Shown here one piece after another: positions 25,840-42,366 of a stretch of 64,000 nucleotides of DNA. The position numbers and the translations under genes were made by a program. Numbering within the stretch: position 1 is the stretch's first letter; every line of letters starts with the position of its first letter. A model generated the notes under the pieces. That model searched no databases. It was given only the letters and a program-made list of their open reading frames with translations, and was not told the DNA's origin. This stretch comes from T1Sed10-7 sp040904745 (GTDB taxonomy: Bacteria; Actinomycetota; Nitriliruptoria; Nitriliruptorales; Nitriliruptoraceae): contig JBBDSW010000190.1 in the NCBI GenBank assembly GCA_040904745.1, forward strand, positions 1-64,000, in the 5' to 3' direction.

Positions 25840-27825
25840 GTGGGTTCACCGACCCGTCAGCGCGCGAGCATCCAGCGGGTGCGGCCGAGCGTCCTCGCAG
25901 GGCGCTATCCGGCCAAGGGCACCGTCGGTCGGCCCGTCGAGGTCACCGCGGACATCGTCGGCGACTCCCACGATCTGCTGGCTGCGGTCGTGCAGTACCA
26001 GCTGTCCGGGGAGCAGCGATGGGAGGAGTCTTCGCTCTCCCTGGTGGGCAACGACGCGTGGTCCGGGTCGTTCACACCCGGCACGCTCGGACGCCACCGC
26101 TTCCGCCTGGTCGCCTGGATCGATCACGTCACGACCTGGCAGCGCGATACCCGGATCAAGGCGGATGCGGGCACGCTCGAGGAGGTGGATCTGGCGATCG
26201 GCGCCGGGCTGTTCACGAGCCTCGCGAGGCGCGCGAAGGGAGGCGACAAGGACCGCCTGCGCGAGCTCGCGGGGGTGCTCACGGACACGGCTCTCGACCG
26301 TCGCGCCCGGGCCGAGCGGGGGACCTCCCCGGGGGTCTCGGCCCTGGCGAGAGCGCACGATGCACGCAGCCACGCGGTGCGCTCGGCGACCTTCGAGCTC
26401 GACATCGACCGCGAGCGGGCGGCGTTCTCCACCTGGTACGAGCTGTTCCCGCGCTCCGCATCGACCACACCCGGGACGCACGGGACCTTCCGGGACGTGA
26501 TCGAACGCCTCGATCACGTGCAGGCCATGGGCTTCGATGTCCTCTACCTGCCGCCGATCCACCCGATCGGCCGCGTCCACCGCAAGGGCCGCAACAACGC
26601 GGTGACGGCCGAAGAGGACGACCCCGGTTCGCCGTGGGCCGTCGGGGGGCCCGAGGGTGGCCATCTCGACATCCATCCCGAGCTCGGGACCCGCGAGGAC
26701 CTCCGGGCGCTCGTCGCGGCCTGCGAGGACCGCGGGATGGAGCTCGCGCTCGACATCGCGTTCCAGTGCGCGCCCGACCACCCCTGGGTGAGCGAACATC
26801 CCGAGTGGTTCCAGCAGCGGCCCGACGGCTCGATCCAGTACGCCGAGAACCCGCCGAAGAAGTACCAGGACATCTACCCCCTGGACTTCGAGACCAGCGA
26901 CGTCGACGGGCTGTGGAACGCCCTGAAGGGGGTGTTCGAGCACTGGATCGACGAGGGGATCCGCATCTTCCGGGTCGACAACCCGCACACGAAGTCGTTC
27001 CCGTTCTGGGAGTGGTGCCTCGGTCAGCTGCGGGCCGAGCATCCCGACTGCATCTTCCTCGCGGAGGCCTTCACGCAGCCGAAGGTGATGTACGAGCTCG
27101 CCATGCGCGGCTTCAACCACTCCTATACCTACTTCACGTGGCGCCGACACAAGGCCGAGATCGAGGCCTACTACACCGAGCTGTTCCACACCGAGGTGGC
27201 CGACTTCTTCCGCCCCAACTCCTGGCCGAACACGCCGGACATCCTCACCGACCAGCTCCAATCCGGCAGCCGTGCGATGTACGTCCAGCGTCTGGTGCTG
27301 GCCGCGACGCTCACGGCCAACTACGGGATGTACGGGCCGGCGTTCGAGCTGCTGTGGTCGGCCGCGCGTCCGGGTTCCGAGGAGTACCTCGACAACGAGA
27401 AGTACGAGATCAAGACCTGGGACGCCGACCAGCCACACTCCCTGGCCGAGGTCATCGCGCTGGTCAACCGGATCCGGCACACCCACCCCGCGTTGCAGCA
27501 GGACCGCACGCTGACCTTCCACACGGTCCACAACGATCAGTTGCTGGCGTATTCCAAGACCGATGCCGCCGGTCGGGACACCGTCCTCGTGATCGTCAAC
27601 CTCGACCCCCATCACACCCAGTCGGCCATGACCTGGCTCGACCTCGAAGCGCTCGGGCTCGACCATGACACGCCCTTCGAGCTCCACGATGTGTTCGGCG
27701 GAGGCGCCTACCACTGGCACGGTGCGGAGAACTACGTCGAGCTCGACCCACACGTCACGCCGGCGCACGTCTTCTCGGTGCGTCGCCCGCACCGCGACGA
27801 GCACGACCACGCCCGTGGCGCCTGA
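25840..27825 (+). CDS. glgE: Alpha-1,4-glucan:maltose-1-phosphate maltosyltransferase
   Basis: GH13_3 enzyme elongating alpha-glucan with maltose units from maltose 1-phosphate. The N-terminal domains (1-200) include the family's VRPSVLAGRYPAKGTVG opening; the barrel holds nucleophile Asp380 in FRVDNPHTKSFPFWEW and acid/base Glu409 in FLAEAFTQPKVMYEL, followed by GFNHSYTYFTWR typical of GlgE. 661 residues, as in mycobacterial and streptomycete enzymes. GTG start with GGAGG 5 bases upstream. First gene of the eight-gene plus-strand island; treS-mak follows. Confidence 0.96.
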   Translation: MGSPTRQRASIQRVRPSVLAGRYPAKGTVGRPVEVTADIVGDSHDLLAAVVQYQLSGEQRWEESSLSLVGNDAWSGSFTPGTLGRHRFRLVAWIDHVTTWQRDTRIKADAGTLEEVDLAIGAGLFTSLARRAKGGDKDRLRELAGVLTDTALDRRARAERGTSPGVSALARAHDARSHAVRSATFELDIDRERAAFSTWYELFPRSASTTPGTHGTFRDVIERLDHVQAMGFDVLYLPPIHPIGRVHRKGRNNAVTAEEDDPGSPWAVGGPEGGHLDIHPELGTREDLRALVAACEDRGMELALDIAFQCAPDHPWVSEHPEWFQQRPDGSIQYAENPPKKYQDIYPLDFETSDVDGLWNALKGVFEHWIDEGIRIFRVDNPHTKSFPFWEWCLGQLRAEHPDCIFLAEAFTQPKVMYELAMRGFNHSYTYFTWRRHKAEIEAYYTELFHTEVADFFRPNSWPNTPDILTDQLQSGSRAMYVQRLVLAATLTANYGMYGPAFELLWSAARPGSEEYLDNEKYEIKTWDADQPHSLAEVIALVNRIRHTHPALQQDRTLTFHTVHNDQLLAYSKTDAAGRDTVLVIVNLDPHHTQSAMTWLDLEALGLDHDTPFELHDVFGGGAYHWHGAENYVELDPHVTPAHVFSVRRPHRDEHDHARGA

Positions 27826-27868
27826 GCCCTCGCCGCACGACGACCGCAGACGACCCGGAGAGCGACGC

Positions 27869-31276
<3,408 letters not shown>

Positions 31277-31281
31277 CATCC

Positions 31282-33204
31282 ATGACGACCGCGACCTCCC
31301 CGATCACCGAGGACGATGTCTTCCTCTTCAACGAGGGGACACACCTGCGCCTGTGGCAGAAGCTCGGCGCGCACCCGGCTACCGACCCCTCCGGGGTCGC
31401 CGGCGTCCACTTCGCGGTGTGGGCGCCCAACGCCCGTGAGATCACCGTCGTCGGGGACTTCAACGGCTGGGACCAGCGCTCCCCGGAGGGAGCGATGTCG
31501 CCCCGAGGGTCCTCGGGGATCTGGGAGGTGTTCGTCTCGGGTGTCACCGAGGGGGATGCCTACAAGTTCCACATCGTCTCCGCGGTGACCGGTGCGGCGG
31601 TCGACAAGGCGGACCCGTACGCGGTGCACACCGAGACCCCACCGCACACGGCGTCCAAGGTGTGGGACCTATCGTATACGTGGGGCGATGCGCAGTGGAT
31701 GGAGCGACGCGGTGAGACCCAGGGCCTCGATGCCCCGGTCGCGATCTACGAGCTCCACCTCGGATCGTGGCGACGGGAGTCCGGCGAGGGCGGAACGCGG
31801 TCGATGACCTACCGGGAGCTGGCCGCGCCCTTGGTCGAGCACGTGCAGGCGATGGGCTTCACGCACGTGGAGTTCCTGCCCGTGATGGAGCATCCGTTCT
31901 ACGGCTCCTGGGGCTACCAGTCGACCGGGTACTTCGCGCCGACCAGCCGCTATGGCACCCCGCAGGACCTCAAGTTCCTGATCGACACGCTCCACCAGGC
32001 CGGGATCGGCGTGATCCTCGACTGGGTGCCGAGTCACTTCCCGACCGACGAGTTCGCGCTCGGCGACTTCGACGGCACCCACCTCTACGAGCATGCCGAC
32101 CCCAAGCAGGGCTTCCACCCGGACTGGTCGAGCTACATCTTCAACTACGGCCGCCCCGAGGTGGTCGCCTTCCTGCTCTCCTCGGCGATGTTCTGGCTCG
32201 AGGAGTACCACGTCGACGGGCTCCGGGTCGATGCCGTGGCCTCGATGCTCTACCTCGACTACTCGCGGGAAGAGGGGGAGTGGATCCCCAACGTCCACGG
32301 GGGCAACGAGAACCTGGAGGCGATCGCCTTCCTCCGCCGCTTCAACACCGAGGTGTTCCAGCGCTTCCCGGACGTGCAGACCTACGCGGAGGAGTCGACG
32401 TCCTGGCCGATGGTCTCGCGCCCGACCTACCTCGGCGGGCTCGGGTTCGGTTTCAAGTGGGACATGGGGTGGATGCACGACACGCTCGAGGTGTTCCAGC
32501 GCGAACCGATCCACCGCAAGTACCACCACAACCAGCTGACGTTCCGTTCGGTCTACGCCTACTCCGAGAACTACTGCCTCCCGCTCTCGCACGACGAGGT
32601 GGTCCACGGCAAGGGGTCGCTGATCGGCAAGATGCCGGGGGACACCTGGCAGCGGTTCGCGAACCTGCGCACCCTCTACGCCTACATGTTCACCACGCCC
32701 GGCAAGAAGCTGTTGTTCATGGGTGACGAGTTCGGGCAGTGGGGCGAGTGGGCGCACGAGCGCTCGCTGGACTGGCACCTGCTCGACGCTTCCCCCGAGC
32801 ACCGCCAGCTCCTGTACTGCGTCGGCGACCTCGCCCGCCTCTACCGCCGTGTGCCGGCGCTGCACGAGGGGGACTGCGAGCCGTTCGGCTTCGAGTGGGT
32901 CGACGGCAGCGACTGGGAGGCTTCGGCCGCCAGCTACCTGCGGCGAGCACGGGACGGCACCGCTGCGCTCGTCGTCGCGAACCTCACCCCCGTCGTGCGC
33001 GAGAACTACCGTCTCGGCCTGCCGCACGGGGGACACTGGCGGGAGGCGTTCAACGGTGACGCGACCGAGTACGGGGGCTCCGGCGTGGGCAACTACGGCG
33101 GCGTCGACGCCCTTCCCCACCCCTGCCACGGCCGTTCGCACTCCGCGGTGGTGACGCTGCCACCGCTCTCGGTCGAGGTGTTCCTCCCCGCAGGAGCCTC
33201 GTGA
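31282..33204 (+). CDS. glgB: 1,4-alpha-glucan branching enzyme (GH13_9)
   Basis: Introduces alpha-1,6 branches into the glucan made by GlgE. One CBM48 domain (GVHFAVWAPNAREITVVGDF) precedes the barrel, with nucleophile Asp317 in DGLRVDAVASMLYLDYS, acid/base Glu near 370 in TYAEESTSWP, and LPLSHDEVVHGKGSL. 640 residues: shorter than the roughly 730 of mycobacterial GlgB, because the extra N-terminal domain is missing. ATG 31282 preferred because GAGGT lies 7 bases upstream; GTG 31273 overlaps the treS stop but has no site. Confidence 0.96.
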   Translation: MTTATSPITEDDVFLFNEGTHLRLWQKLGAHPATDPSGVAGVHFAVWAPNAREITVVGDFNGWDQRSPEGAMSPRGSSGIWEVFVSGVTEGDAYKFHIVSAVTGAAVDKADPYAVHTETPPHTASKVWDLSYTWGDAQWMERRGETQGLDAPVAIYELHLGSWRRESGEGGTRSMTYRELAAPLVEHVQAMGFTHVEFLPVMEHPFYGSWGYQSTGYFAPTSRYGTPQDLKFLIDTLHQAGIGVILDWVPSHFPTDEFALGDFDGTHLYEHADPKQGFHPDWSSYIFNYGRPEVVAFLLSSAMFWLEEYHVDGLRVDAVASMLYLDYSREEGEWIPNVHGGNENLEAIAFLRRFNTEVFQRFPDVQTYAEESTSWPMVSRPTYLGGLGFGFKWDMGWMHDTLEVFQREPIHRKYHHNQLTFRSVYAYSENYCLPLSHDEVVHGKGSLIGKMPGDTWQRFANLRTLYAYMFTTPGKKLLFMGDEFGQWGEWAHERSLDWHLLDASPEHRQLLYCVGDLARLYRRVPALHEGDCEPFGFEWVDGSDWEASAASYLRRARDGTAALVVANLTPVVRENYRLGLPHGGHWREAFNGDATEYGGSGVGNYGGVDALPHPCHGRSHSAVVTLPPLSVEVFLPAGAS

Positions 33205-33233
33205 GGCCCGCGGAGCATCCCGCGCCGGTGCCG

Positions 33234-33239
33234 TAGGCT
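33234..33239 (+). promoter_or_regulatory. Candidate -10 hexamer (TAGGCT) within the glucan operon
   Basis: TAGGCT in the 110-base gap after glgB, about 75 bases before the GH57/DUF3536 gene; could give an internal promoter for the downstream half of the operon. Confidence 0.35.
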
Positions 33240-33314
33240 CCCCGGCCGTGGCGCCCCGGTGGGCACCGCGTCCGCGGGCGCTGAGGCGCCGTCCTCGTCC
33301 GACCCGGAGTGCAC

Positions 33315-35792
33315 GTGGATCGCTACGTCTGTGTGCATGGTCACTTCTACCAGCCACCACGGGAGAACCCGTGGCTCGAGGTCGTGGAGCAGGAGGACGA
33401 GGCGTACCCGTTCCACGACTGGAACGAGCGCATCACCGTCGAGTGCTACGACCCCAACGCGCGGGCCCGGATCCTCGACCGGCACGGACGCATCACCAAC
33501 CTCGTCAACAACTACGCCCGCATGAGCTTCAACGTCGGCCCGACCCTGCTGTCGTGGATGCAGGAGGAGGCGCCGGCGACCTACGCCGCGATCCTCGCCG
33601 CGGACCAGCAGAGCCAGGCGCGGTGCGATGGCCACGGTGCGGCGATGGCCCAGGTCTACAACCACGCCATCATGCCCCTTGCGCACCCACGCGACGCCCG
33701 TACCCAGGTCGTGTGGGGGATCCGGGACTTCGAGCACCGCTTCGGGCGCGCGCCGGAGGGCATGTGGTTGGCCGAGACCGCCGCCGACCACGACACGCTC
33801 GAGCTCCTGGCGGCCGAAGGGGTGCGCTTCACCGTGCTGTCGCCGTACCAGGCCGCGAGGGTGCGGCCGCTGCAGGAGGACAGCTGGAGCGAGGTCGGTG
33901 GCGGCCGGGTCGATCCGACGATGCCGTACCAGGTCCGGCTGGCTTCCGGGGCCACCATCGCGGTGTTCTTCTACGACGGGCCGATCTCCCAAGGGGTGGC
34001 CTTCGAGGGGCTACTGATCGACGGAGACCGCTTCGCCGGCCGCCTCCTCGAGGGGTTCAACGGCCGCCCTGGCCCGCAGTTGGTCAACATCGCCACGGAC
34101 GGCGAGTCCTACGGGCACCACCACCGGCACGGCGAGATGGCGCTGGCGACCGCGCTCGAGCAACTGGACGTTCGCGACGACGTCGTGCTCACCAACTACG
34201 CCCACTACCTGGCCCTGTTCCCGCCGACCCACGAGGCCGAGATCGTCGAGCGGAGCTCGTGGAGCTGCGCGCACGGGGTCGAGCGGTGGCGTTCGGACTG
34301 CGGGTGCGGGGCGGAGCCGGGACTGCACCAGCGGTGGCGGGCACCGCTGCGCGACGCGCTCGACGACCTGCGCGCGGCGCTGGCGATCCGCTACGAGGAG
34401 CTCGGGGGGGAGCTGTTCACCGACGTCTGGGCCGCGCGTGACGACTACCTCGAGGTGGTGCTCGACCGCGATGGCAACCTGCCGGGCTTCCTCGCGCGGC
34501 ACGCCCGCCGCCCGCTCGACGCCGAGGAGCGGGTGCGGGCCTGCAAGCTGCTCGAGATGCAGCGCCACGCGCTGCTGATGTTCACCAGCTGTGGCTGGTT
34601 CTTCGCCGAGCTCTCCCGTCCCGAACCCGTCCAGGTGCTGCGCTACGCCGCCCGGGCGATCCAGCTCGCGCGGGAGTTGACGGGGGCCGACGACCTCGAG
34701 GCGACCTTCCTCGCCCAGCTCGCCCGTGCCGAGTCCAACGATCCCCGCTTGGGCGACGGGAAGGGGATCTACGAGCGGCGGGTCCAGCCGGGGGTGACCG
34801 ATCTCGAACAGGTCGCCGCCCACTTCGCCATCTCCAGCCTGTCGTGGGAGTACAGCGTCTCGGAGCGGATCGGGGCCTACGAGGTGGTCCGACAGGACGA
34901 GGATCGGCACCGCGCCGGCCGCGCCCAGCTCGGGATCGGTCGACTCATCGTCCGCTCCGTCGTGACCGGTGACGAGCAAGCGTTCGAGTACGGCGTCCTC
35001 CACCTCGGCGACCACACCTTCGCCTGCGGGGTCCGCCCACGCGCCGACGACGCCGCCTACGAGGCGCTGCGCACCCTGCTCGACGGGCACTTCGAGACCG
35101 CTGACTTCCCGGCGGTGATCCGGACCATCGATCACGAGCTCGGGGGCCGGTCCTACTCGCTCAGGTCGCTGTTCCGCGACGAACAGCGCCGGATCCTCGA
35201 CCAGGTCCTCGCGACGACGATGGAGGAGGTGGAGGCCTCCTACCGGGGCATCTACCGGGGCCGCGCCCCGTTGATGCGCTACCTGAGCGATCTCCATGCC
35301 AGTCTGCCCCTGCCGCTCAAGAGCGCCGCCGAGGTGGTGCTGAACGCGGAGCTCGAGGCGCAGTTGGCTACCACCGGCCCGGACCCGGCGCGCGTGCGAG
35401 GGCTGTTGGACGAGGCCGGACTGTTCGCGGTCCACCTCGACGAGGACGGCCTCGCCCACACCCTCTCCACCTCCGTCGCGCGCATCGCGGCCTGGGTCGC
35501 GGAGTACCTGACGAACGGTGACGAGCCGCTCGTGACGTTCGAGCAGCGCCATGCGGGGACCCTCCAGCGGGTCCGTGACCTGATCGAGGTCATCGAGATG
35601 GTGCCCTTCGAGGTCGATCTCGCTCCCGCGCAGGACGTCCTCTGGCGGCTGGTCACCGAGCACCACGAGCGCCTGCGGGCCCACGCGGCCACCGGTGACG
35701 CGGCCGCGATCCGGTGGCTCGAGGAGCTCACCCGTGCCGCGATCGCCCTGGATGTCGCCGTACCGTCGCCCGTATCGGAGGGTGTGAGGTGA
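33315..35792 (+). CDS. GH57-type glycoside hydrolase with DUF3536 domain
   Basis: Predicted alpha-glucan-active enzyme, exact reaction unknown. The N-terminal 300 residues show the GH57 regions: VHGHFYQPPRENPW (residues 7-20), AAMAQVYNHAIMPLAHPRD, EGMWLAETAADHDTLELL with likely nucleophile Glu154, and NIATDGESYGHHH with likely acid/base Asp262. The C-terminal part (about 300-825) is DUF3536, including MLFTSCGWFFAEL and SYSLRSLF. No signal peptide, so cytosolic. GTG 33315 has GGAG 6 bases upstream; GTG 33309 would add two residues. The stop overlaps the treZ start (GTGA), tying it to trehalose/glucan turnover. Confidence 0.85.
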   Translation: MDRYVCVHGHFYQPPRENPWLEVVEQEDEAYPFHDWNERITVECYDPNARARILDRHGRITNLVNNYARMSFNVGPTLLSWMQEEAPATYAAILAADQQSQARCDGHGAAMAQVYNHAIMPLAHPRDARTQVVWGIRDFEHRFGRAPEGMWLAETAADHDTLELLAAEGVRFTVLSPYQAARVRPLQEDSWSEVGGGRVDPTMPYQVRLASGATIAVFFYDGPISQGVAFEGLLIDGDRFAGRLLEGFNGRPGPQLVNIATDGESYGHHHRHGEMALATALEQLDVRDDVVLTNYAHYLALFPPTHEAEIVERSSWSCAHGVERWRSDCGCGAEPGLHQRWRAPLRDALDDLRAALAIRYEELGGELFTDVWAARDDYLEVVLDRDGNLPGFLARHARRPLDAEERVRACKLLEMQRHALLMFTSCGWFFAELSRPEPVQVLRYAARAIQLARELTGADDLEATFLAQLARAESNDPRLGDGKGIYERRVQPGVTDLEQVAAHFAISSLSWEYSVSERIGAYEVVRQDEDRHRAGRAQLGIGRLIVRSVVTGDEQAFEYGVLHLGDHTFACGVRPRADDAAYEALRTLLDGHFETADFPAVIRTIDHELGGRSYSLRSLFRDEQRRILDQVLATTMEEVEASYRGIYRGRAPLMRYLSDLHASLPLPLKSAAEVVLNAELEAQLATTGPDPARVRGLLDEAGLFAVHLDEDGLAHTLSTSVARIAAWVAEYLTNGDEPLVTFEQRHAGTLQRVRDLIEVIEMVPFEVDLAPAQDVLWRLVTEHHERLRAHAATGDAAAIRWLEELTRAAIALDVAVPSPVSEGVR

Positions 35793-37701
35793 GCGTCGAG
35801 CCATCATCCCCCGCGATGACCGCCCCCGGGACCCCACCGGGACCCGGGGTGCGCCTGCTCGGCGATGGCCGGGCCGAGGCGTGCGTCTGGGCGCCGCGGG
35901 CCACCCACGTCGAGGTGGTCGTGGATCCGGATGGTGATCAGCGCCTCGTCCCCCTCGCACCGGCGGCGCGCGGCTGGCACGTCGGCCTGCTGGAAGCGGT
36001 GGCGCCCGGGACCCGGTACCGCTACCGGCTCCACCGCGGGGACGAAGGGAGCGTGGACCGGGCCGATCCGGCGTCACGCTTCCAGCCCGAGGGCGTCCAC
36101 GGGCCCTCGGCCATCGATGATCCCGGCGCGTTCCCGTGGACGGACGCGAGCTTCCGCGCGCCACCACTGCACGAGCAGCTCGTCTACGAACTCCACGTCG
36201 GCACCTTCACCCCGGCCGGCACCTTCGACGCGGTGGCGGCGCGTCTCGACCACCTCGTCGACCTCGGTGTGACCACGATCGAACTGCTGCCCGTGTGGCA
36301 GTTCCCGGGGACACGCAACTGGGGGTACGACGGTGTCCTGCCGTTCGCCGTGCAGGACAGCTACGGCGGCCCGGATGGGCTCCGCCGGCTCGTCGATGCG
36401 GCACACGGGCGGGGGATCGGCGTGTGGCTCGACGTCGTCTACAACCACCTCGGCCCCGAGGGCAACCACCTCGCCGACCTCGGCCCGTACCTCACGGAGC
36501 ACCGCGGGACCCCGTGGGGACCCGGGCTCAACACCGACACCGAGGATGCCGACGGGGTCCGTCGCTGGGTCATCGAGCACGGCGTCGCCTGCGTGCGTGA
36601 GCTCCACCTCGACGGCTTCCGCCTGGATGCGGTCCACGGCATCGTCGACACCTCCGCGGTGCACCTGTTGGAGGAGTACACGGCCGCGGTGAAGGACGCG
36701 GGGGCGGCGCTCGGCAAGCCGATCCACGTGGTCGCGGAGTCGGACCTCTGCGACCCACGCCTGGTCCGTGCGCCTGCGGTCGGTGGCTACGGCATGGACG
36801 CGCAGTGGCTGGACGACTTCCACCATGCCGTCCACGTCGCGCTCACCGGCGAGCGGGACGGCTACTACGTCGACCACCACGGGCTCGAGGATCTCCCCAC
36901 GCTCTACCGGGACCGCTATCTGCACGCTGGTCGGTACTCCGAGCACCGGCGTCGCACCGTCGGTCGGCCGGCCCGTGACGTCGCCTACGACCGGTTCGTG
37001 GTCTGCGTCCAGAACCACGACCAGGTCGGCAACCGGATGCTCGGTGAGCGGCTCACCGCGTTGACCGATCGCGCCGGGCTGGAGCTGGCGGCCACCCTGC
37101 TGCTCACCTCCCCGTACGTCCCGATGCTGTGGATGGGGGAGGAGTACGCCGAGTCGGCCCCGTTCCGCTACTTCGTCTCGCACACCGACCCGGAGCTGGT
37201 CGAGGCGGTGCGGCGCGGGCGGCGCGAGGAGTTCGCGTCGTTCGCCTGGCGAGCGGAGGCCCCCGATCCGCAGGCCGAGGAGACCTTCCGGGCCTCCACG
37301 ATCGATCTCGGTCTCGCACACGATGGCGGTGACCACCAGGAGATGTTCTCCCTCTACCGGGAACTGATCGCCATGCGGCGACGGCTGCCGGTCCTCTACG
37401 ATCCCACCGGCGGCGATGTCGCGGCGACGCTCGTACCGGGGCGCCAGGCCATCGGCCTGCACCGCCGTGGACGGCTCGGCGAGGTCGTCGTCGCCGCCAA
37501 CGCCGAGGACGACGACGTCGAGGTGGTGCTCCCGTCCGCCGCAGGGGACTTCGAGGAGCACTTCACCACCGCCGGGCGGCACCATGGAGGCGAGGACCCC
37601 GCCGGTGCGGCCCGCAGCGACGGGGCCGTCCTGACGATCCCGCTCACCCGACGCAGCGCGCGCGTCTTCGTGCGCGCCGGAACGACGACAAGGCTCCCGA
37701 C

Positions 37702-37705
<4 letters not shown>
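35789..37705 (+). CDS. treZ: Malto-oligosyltrehalose trehalohydrolase
   Basis: Releases trehalose from maltooligosyl-trehalose, the second step of the TreYZ route. The N-terminal CBM48-like domain (EACVWAPRATHVEVVV) precedes the GH13_10 barrel with YELHVGTFTPAGTFDAV, WGYDGVLPFAVQDSYGGP, nucleophile Asp280 in DGFRLDAVHGI, and VVAESDLCDPRLV with the acid/base Glu. 638 residues. GTG 35789 has GGAGG 7 bases upstream and overlaps the upstream stop; its own stop overlaps glgX (ATGA). Confidence 0.95.
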
Positions 37706-39821
<2,116 letters not shown>

Positions 39822-39825
<4 letters not shown>

Positions 39826-42365
39826 GCGAGCACACGGCAGCCAGCCGGGCGCCAACCGGGATCGGCCCCCCCGACCGACCGGTCCGTGCGACCTACCGTC
39901 TGCAGCTGCACGACGGCTTCACGTTCGCCGACGCGGAGCGGGTGGTCCCGCGCCTGGCTGCGCTCGGGATCAGCCACCTGTACCTGTCCCCGGCCCTGGA
40001 GGCGGTCAGAGGCTCCACCCACGGCTATGACGTCATCGACCCGACGCGGATACGGGCATCGCTCGGTGGCGAGGAGGGGCTCAGCGCCCTTGCTGACACC
40101 GCGCACGCGGCGGGGCTGGGCCTGATCCTCGACATCGTCCCGAACCACGTCGGGCTCGTGAGCCCGGACAACCCCTGGTGGCTGGATGTCCTCGCCCACG
40201 GACCGGACGGGCGCTACGGCCGCCACTTCGACGTCGACTGGATGCCGGGCGCCTACGGGCAGCCCACCCTGCTCGTGCCCGAGCTCGGTGAGCGGCTCTC
40301 CGAGGCGCTCGCCGGGGATGCGTTGCAGCTCGCTCACGTCGAGGACGGTCGCGCACCGGCCTGGCGGGTCGTCTACCACGACCACCAGTGGCCGTTGGCA
40401 CCCGGCACCTTGGCCGCCGCAGGCTTCGATCCTGACGACGTCGAGGCGACGATCCGCACCGCCGGTGAGGACCGGCAGCGGCTGGCCGATCTGCTCGACC
40501 GGCAGCACTACCGGCTCGGGTACTGGCGTCGCGCCAACGACGAACTCGACCACCGCCGGTTCTTCGACATCGACCATCTCGGTGCCGTCCGCGTCGAGGA
40601 CCCCGAGGTGTTCGCCGACGTCCACGCCGCCGTCCTGCCGCTCATCGCCGACGGCACGCTGGACGGCCTGCGCATCGACCATCCGGACGGACTGGCCGAC
40701 CCGGTCGGCTACTTCGAGCGGCTGCGGGCGGCGGTCGGGCCCGATGCCTACCTCGTGATCGAGAAGATCCTCGAGCACGGGGAGCGGTTCCGGGATGCCT
40801 GGCCGGTCCAGGGAACGGTCGGCTACGAGCTGGCGGCCGCGACGCTCGGGGTCCACCTCGACCCGGCGGCCGGACCGATCCTGGATGACCTGCAGGCGAC
40901 GCTGACGGGTGAGGTCCTGCATCGCTCCACCCTGCACGACGGTGCCAAGCGTGATGCGCTCGAGGCGCTCTTCGGCGCCGAGCGCGAACGGTTGCAGGAC
41001 CGGGCCGCGGCGGTGGTCACGGCCGATGACGAGGACCTCGCCGCGGCGCTCACCGAACTCCTGGTGGCCTGGCCGGTCTACCGCACCTACCTCCGTCCGG
41101 GTGTCGCAGTGCCCGATCCCCGCGACCTCGCCATCGTGGATCGTGCCGTGGCCCAGGCGACGGCGCGGCGGCCGGATCTGGCCACGACCCTCGAGCAACT
41201 GGCCACGGCCTTGATCGACCCGGACGGCGATGCGACCTTCGTCACCGGCTTCCAGCAACTGACCGGTCCGGCGATCGCCAAGGGCCTGGAGGACACGGTC
41301 CTCTACCGCGATACCCGTCTGGTCGCCGTGTGCGAGGTCGGCATGGATCCCACGCACGTCGGCACCAGCATCGCCGAGTTCCAGGGGCTTGCCACCGAGG
41401 TCGCCACGCACCGGCCGGCGACCATGTGGCTCTCCTCCACCCACGACACCAAGCGCAGCGAGGACGTGCGGGCTCGGCTCGCCGTGCTGTCGCAGGACCC
41501 ACGCTGGTGGGTGGCGACCGCGCTGGAGCTGCGGTCCTCGGCGGCGGGTGCCCGCAGTAGCGCCGGGCCCCTGCCGGTCCACGAGCACCTGGCGTGGCAG
41601 ACGGCCGTCGGCGCGTGGCCGATCACCGCGGAGCGCCTCGCCGCGTACCTCGTCAAGGCAGCCCGTGAGGGCAAGCAGGCCACCGACTGGCTCTCGCCCG
41701 ACAGCGCCTACGAGGAGGCGTTGGAGCGCTACGCCACCGTGCTGGTCACCGACCCGGCGCTGACCGCGGCGCTGCGATGCGCCGTCGAGCGGGTCGCCGT
41801 CCCCGGCTGGATCACCTCGCTCGCGATGACGCTCACGAAGCTCGTCGGCCCGGGCGTGCCCGACATCTACCAGGGCACCGAGGTGTGGGACGGTTCGCTC
41901 GTCGACCCCGACAACCGCCGACCGGTCGACCATACCGGCCTGGCCGCGCTGACCGAGCAGGTCGCCGGCCGGGAGCCATCGCCAGCGCTGGCCGCCGAGC
42001 TGCTCGCCGATCTCGGCGATGGTCGCGCCAAGCTGTGGGTCACGCGCCAGGCCCTGCGGCTCCGCCGTCAGCGGCCGGACCTGCTGGCTCCCGGGGCGAC
42101 GGTCCGGTCGCTCACGGCGGTCGGCCGCGACGCCGACCACGTGGTCGCCAGCCAGCGCGGTGGCGGCGCGATCGCGATCGCCCCCGCGCGCGTCGCGGCG
42201 CTGGCCGGTCCACCCGAGGCTCTGGATCTCGGGGAGGCCACGCTCACCCTGCCACCCGGCCACTACCTCGACGTCCTCGCCGGGCGACGGGTCGACGGCG
42301 GCGGCCACCCGGTCAGCTCGCTGCTGGCGGGTTTCCCGGTCGCCTTGTACGTCAAGGAGGGGTGA
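39822..42365 (+). CDS. treY: Malto-oligosyltrehalose synthase
   Basis: Converts the reducing-end maltose unit of maltodextrins to an alpha,alpha-1,1-linked trehalose end. Typical TreY opening ATYRLQLHDGFTFADAERVV and LSPALEAVRGSTHGYDV; nucleophile Asp286 in LRIDHPDGLADPVGYF and acid/base Glu314 in YLVIEKILEHGE; STHDTKRSEDVRARL is a further family block. 847 residues. GTG overlaps the glgX stop as GTGA. One base separates its stop from malQ. Confidence 0.95.
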
Positions 42366-42366
42366 G

